From the NCBI GenBank assembly GCA_021205485.1, contig JAJPXK010000095.1, positions 1 through 7,785 on the forward strand: DNA of 7,785 nt. The letters run 5' to 3'. Numbering within the stretch: the stretch's first letter is position 1; every line of letters begins with the position of its first letter. The translations under genes were made by a program, and so were the position numbers. Shown here one piece after another: positions 6,069 through 7,785 of the stretch. Under the pieces are notes generated by a model, which had not been told where the DNA came from, made no database searches, and worked only from the letters and a program-made list of their open reading frames with translations. Origin of the DNA: Clostridia bacterium. GTDB taxonomy: Bacteria; Bacillota; Clostridia; Christensenellales; Borkfalkiaceae.

Positions 6069-7511
6069 TTAAAAATATTTTCTCAACAGATATGCTGGAG
6101 TACAGCTCCACGCGTGGCAATAGCTGTTTACGCACTTTGCGCCGTAGGGCGAAACATCGGGGTTTTCGGGGTCAAACAGCTCGTAAAAGGTGTCCGCGCC
6201 CCTGTCCGCCATAGCGCCCCAATAATTATTTATTATATCCCTTGCCTTGTCCTTTTCGCCCGCGGCGATTAACGCTTCGGCGTAGTAATGATACATATAC
6301 GGCGTTACGGGTTTAACCGCGTCCACGCTTTCAAGACGGGATAAAACCTTGGCGTTTTCTTCCATGGTAAGCACACCCGCAAGACACATCCACGCGTTTA
6401 CGGCGTAGGATATTTGTCTGTCTTTACCGCTTACGAAAAGCCCCTTTTCGCTGTCGTAAAAGGCTTTTACCGCCGCTTCTGACTTGTCTTTAATTTGTTT
6501 ATCGAGCCACGCGCACGGTTTATTTAACGCCGCCGCCAGCTTTTTTACCGCCTTTGCGCAGTAGATATAAACGGCTTGCGCGCCCGCCTGTTTGTTAAGA
6601 TATAAATTCCAGTCCAAAAAGCACCAGCCCAGCTTGTCGCTGTCGGGAATAACGTTGTTTTTAAAGCGTTTTGAAGCCAGCCTTATCTGCTTTAACGCGA
6701 GCGGATAGAGTTGCTTTGCGGTAGCTATATCGCCCGTGTATTCAAAATAGTCAGCGACCGCCGCAGAAAACAGTAGCGAATAGTCGAACATAAACGTGTC
6801 GTCCGCTTCATTTTTCGGGCTTGTAAACACGCATGCGGAGATGTTTCCATCATCGTCCGCCGTGCCCGCGAACAGATATAAACAGCGTTTTACCAGGTCG
6901 TTATGTTTAAAAGTAACGTAATTTGCAAGCGCCTGCAAACGCAGATCGCCCAGCCAAAGCCGCCTGTCGCGCTTGGGTCCGTCTTCAAATTCGTACTGCA
7001 TACACTCTGACAGCGTTTTAACGGCGATTTTATCTATCGCCCTTTCCCTTTCGGTTTCGCCTGCGGGCGCGACTTTTTCGGGCGCGCTTGTTACGGCTTT
7101 CGCGTATATATCCTGAATTACAAGGCTGTGCTTTGACGACATCGCTTCCGCCTTTATTAAAACGTATCTGAATGCGTATCTACGCGGCAGAGTGATTTTT
7201 GCGGGGAGTTCGTCAACATGGATAAGTTCTTCCTGAAGCCAGCTTTTACTTATCCAGCCGTTGTAGTTTGTTGTGTCTTCCCCTATCTCGTCATTTATCT
7301 CATAAAACTTTATCGAAAGAAGCACGGGTGCGTCCTGATGGCTTCCCTTTGAAGATAAATCAATGGTAAGGTAGCCCGTGTAGTGGTCGCCGAAATCGAA
7401 AAGCGCCTGCTCGCCGCCGCATAAAAGCCGCCACGTATTATCGGGTTTTACAATTTTTTCGCAAAGGGCGGGCTTTAAAAGCTCCGCCCTTTTCAAGAAT
7501 TTTAAATTCAT
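6069..7511 (-). CDS. GH78-like (alpha-L-rhamnosidase-related) six-hairpin glycosidase, short cytoplasmic form
   Basis: 480 residues from the ATG at 7511, preferred over an in-frame ATG at 7526 because it makes a tight ATGA overlap with the upstream GH3 stop. Residues about 30-140 form a beta-rich domain (FDFGDHYTGYLTIDL at 38-52) like the sandwich preceding GH78 catalytic domains. Residues about 155-480 are an alpha-helical toroid. DGPKRDRRLWLGDLR (177-191) matches the GH78 signature: D177 is at the general-acid position, D182 replaces a usual Glu, and D189 is the conserved Asp of the GD pair. TFYELFD (441-447) places E444 where the GH78 general base lies, followed by a SYCHAWSCTPAYLL tail. 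There is no signal peptide, and the protein is much shorter than typical 700-1100-residue GH78 enzymes, so it should act in the cytoplasm on imported glycosides. Position in a rhamnose operon supports alpha-L-rhamnosidase activity, but this subgroup is distant and its specificity is inferred. Confidence 0.75.
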   Translation of the reverse strand: MNLKFLKRAELLKPALCEKIVKPDNTWRLLCGGEQALFDFGDHYTGYLTIDLSSKGSHQDAPVLLSIKFYEINDEIGEDTTNYNGWISKSWLQEELIHVDELPAKITLPRRYAFRYVLIKAEAMSSKHSLVIQDIYAKAVTSAPEKVAPAGETERERAIDKIAVKTLSECMQYEFEDGPKRDRRLWLGDLRLQALANYVTFKHNDLVKRCLYLFAGTADDDGNISACVFTSPKNEADDTFMFDYSLLFSAAVADYFEYTGDIATAKQLYPLALKQIRLASKRFKNNVIPDSDKLGWCFLDWNLYLNKQAGAQAVYIYCAKAVKKLAAALNKPCAWLDKQIKDKSEAAVKAFYDSEKGLFVSGKDRQISYAVNAWMCLAGVLTMEENAKVLSRLESVDAVKPVTPYMYHYYAEALIAAGEKDKARDIINNYWGAMADRGADTFYELFDPENPDVSPYGAKCVNSYCHAWSCTPAYLLRKYF

Positions 7512-7785
7512 AATCTCGTATCCCATTTACCGCAGAACGCGTCCACGGGGCTTACTCCCTTAAACTCGCTTTTGCCCGTAAGTTTATCCATAAGGCTATC
7601 CAATATGACGTCTGCCGAACCGTAAGTGTTTATATACGTCTTAACCCTTGGCACGTCCACAAGGTGATAGGGGTTTTCAAGCGAGATAAACACAGTAGGT
7701 ATGCTGTTCATATACACGGGAACGTCCGCGCCCATAGGCTCCGCCCATTCAAGGCGGACAACCGTCTGGTTTGACTTGGTGGCAA
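7508..7785 (-). CDS. Glycoside hydrolase family 3 protein, C-terminal fragment (5' end beyond window)
   Basis: The reading frame is open to the right edge of the window, so only the last 91 residues are visible; the first in-frame ATG (7733-7735) is internal, because the codons before it (reading A-T-K-S-N-Q-T-V-V-R-L-E-W-A-E-P) continue the domain. The segment IPTVFISLENPYHLVDVP followed by a Y-x(9)-L helix and the tail FKGVSPVDAFCG looks like the end of the GH3 C-terminal domain in Clostridia beta-N-acetylhexosaminidase/beta-glucosidase-type enzymes. The catalytic N-terminal barrel is not in the window, so substrate and mechanism (hydrolase or phosphorylase) cannot be judged. Its TGA stop overlaps the next gene's ATG (ATGA, 7508-7511), so it belongs to the same operon and is probably co-translated. 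A role in trimming rhamnose-containing glycosides is inferred from context only. The family call is fairly secure, the substrate is not. Confidence 0.75.
   Translation of the reverse strand, partial: ATKSNQTVVRLEWAEPMGADVPVYMNSIPTVFISLENPYHLVDVPRVKTYINTYGSADVILDSLMDKLTGKSEFKGVSPVDAFCGKWDTRL

Noticed and set aside
6055..6135. Longer pgmB start at 6135
   Set aside because: It would add 27 residues with no family counterpart and overlap the GH78-like gene by 67 nt; the ATG at 6054 has AAAGGG at 8 nt.
182..7785. Bacterial microcompartment rhamnose locus
   Set aside because: No shell proteins, propanediol dehydratase or encapsulation-type enzymes are present in the window; propanediol appears to be the end product.

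Overview
The window is a leftward-transcribed (minus-strand) L-rhamnose utilisation operon. It most likely comes from an anaerobic, probably gut-dwelling member of the Bacillota (class Clostridia). The placement rests on Clostridia-like versions of every enzyme, strong purine-rich ribosome binding sites (AAAGGAG), AT-rich gaps between denser genes, and an intergenic repeat block of two types that I recognise from gut Clostridia. No taxonomic marker gene is present, so it is an inference.

In the direction of transcription (high to low coordinates) the layout is: the 3' end of a GH3-family glycoside hydrolase (cut by the window edge); a short cytoplasmic GH78-like six-hairpin glycosidase; a beta-phosphoglucomutase-type HAD enzyme (pgmB); rhamnulokinase (rhaB); a roughly 200-bp block of two palindromic repeat elements; L-rhamnose isomerase (rhaA); rhamnulose-1-phosphate aldolase (rhaD); methylglyoxal synthase (mgsA); lactaldehyde reductase (fucO); and a strong hairpin terminator. 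Three junctions are 4-nt ATGA overlaps (GH3/GH78-like, pgmB/rhaB, rhaD/mgsA). The other ordinary gaps are 1 to 19 nt, so the repeat block is the only real interruption. The last 100 or so bases after the terminator are AT-rich and hold no gene.

Functionally, the two glycosidases would release sugars from imported rhamnose-containing glycosides. RhaA converts L-rhamnose to L-rhamnulose, RhaB phosphorylates it, and RhaD splits it into DHAP and L-lactaldehyde. FucO reduces L-lactaldehyde to 1,2-propanediol. The added methylglyoxal synthase turns DHAP, the other aldolase product, into methylglyoxal, which can also be reduced towards lactaldehyde and propanediol. The operon therefore seems built to send either half of rhamnose to a reduced C3 product. 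No transporter, mutarotase, regulator or microcompartment gene lies in the window.

The most notable observations are: (1) the rhaB reading frame runs into the repeat element, which supplies its stop codon, so the kinase lacks roughly the last 40-55 residues usual in the family; (2) the rhaD-mgsA-fucO arrangement; (3) a beta-phosphoglucomutase without a visible phosphorylase; and (4) an atypically short GH78-like enzyme.
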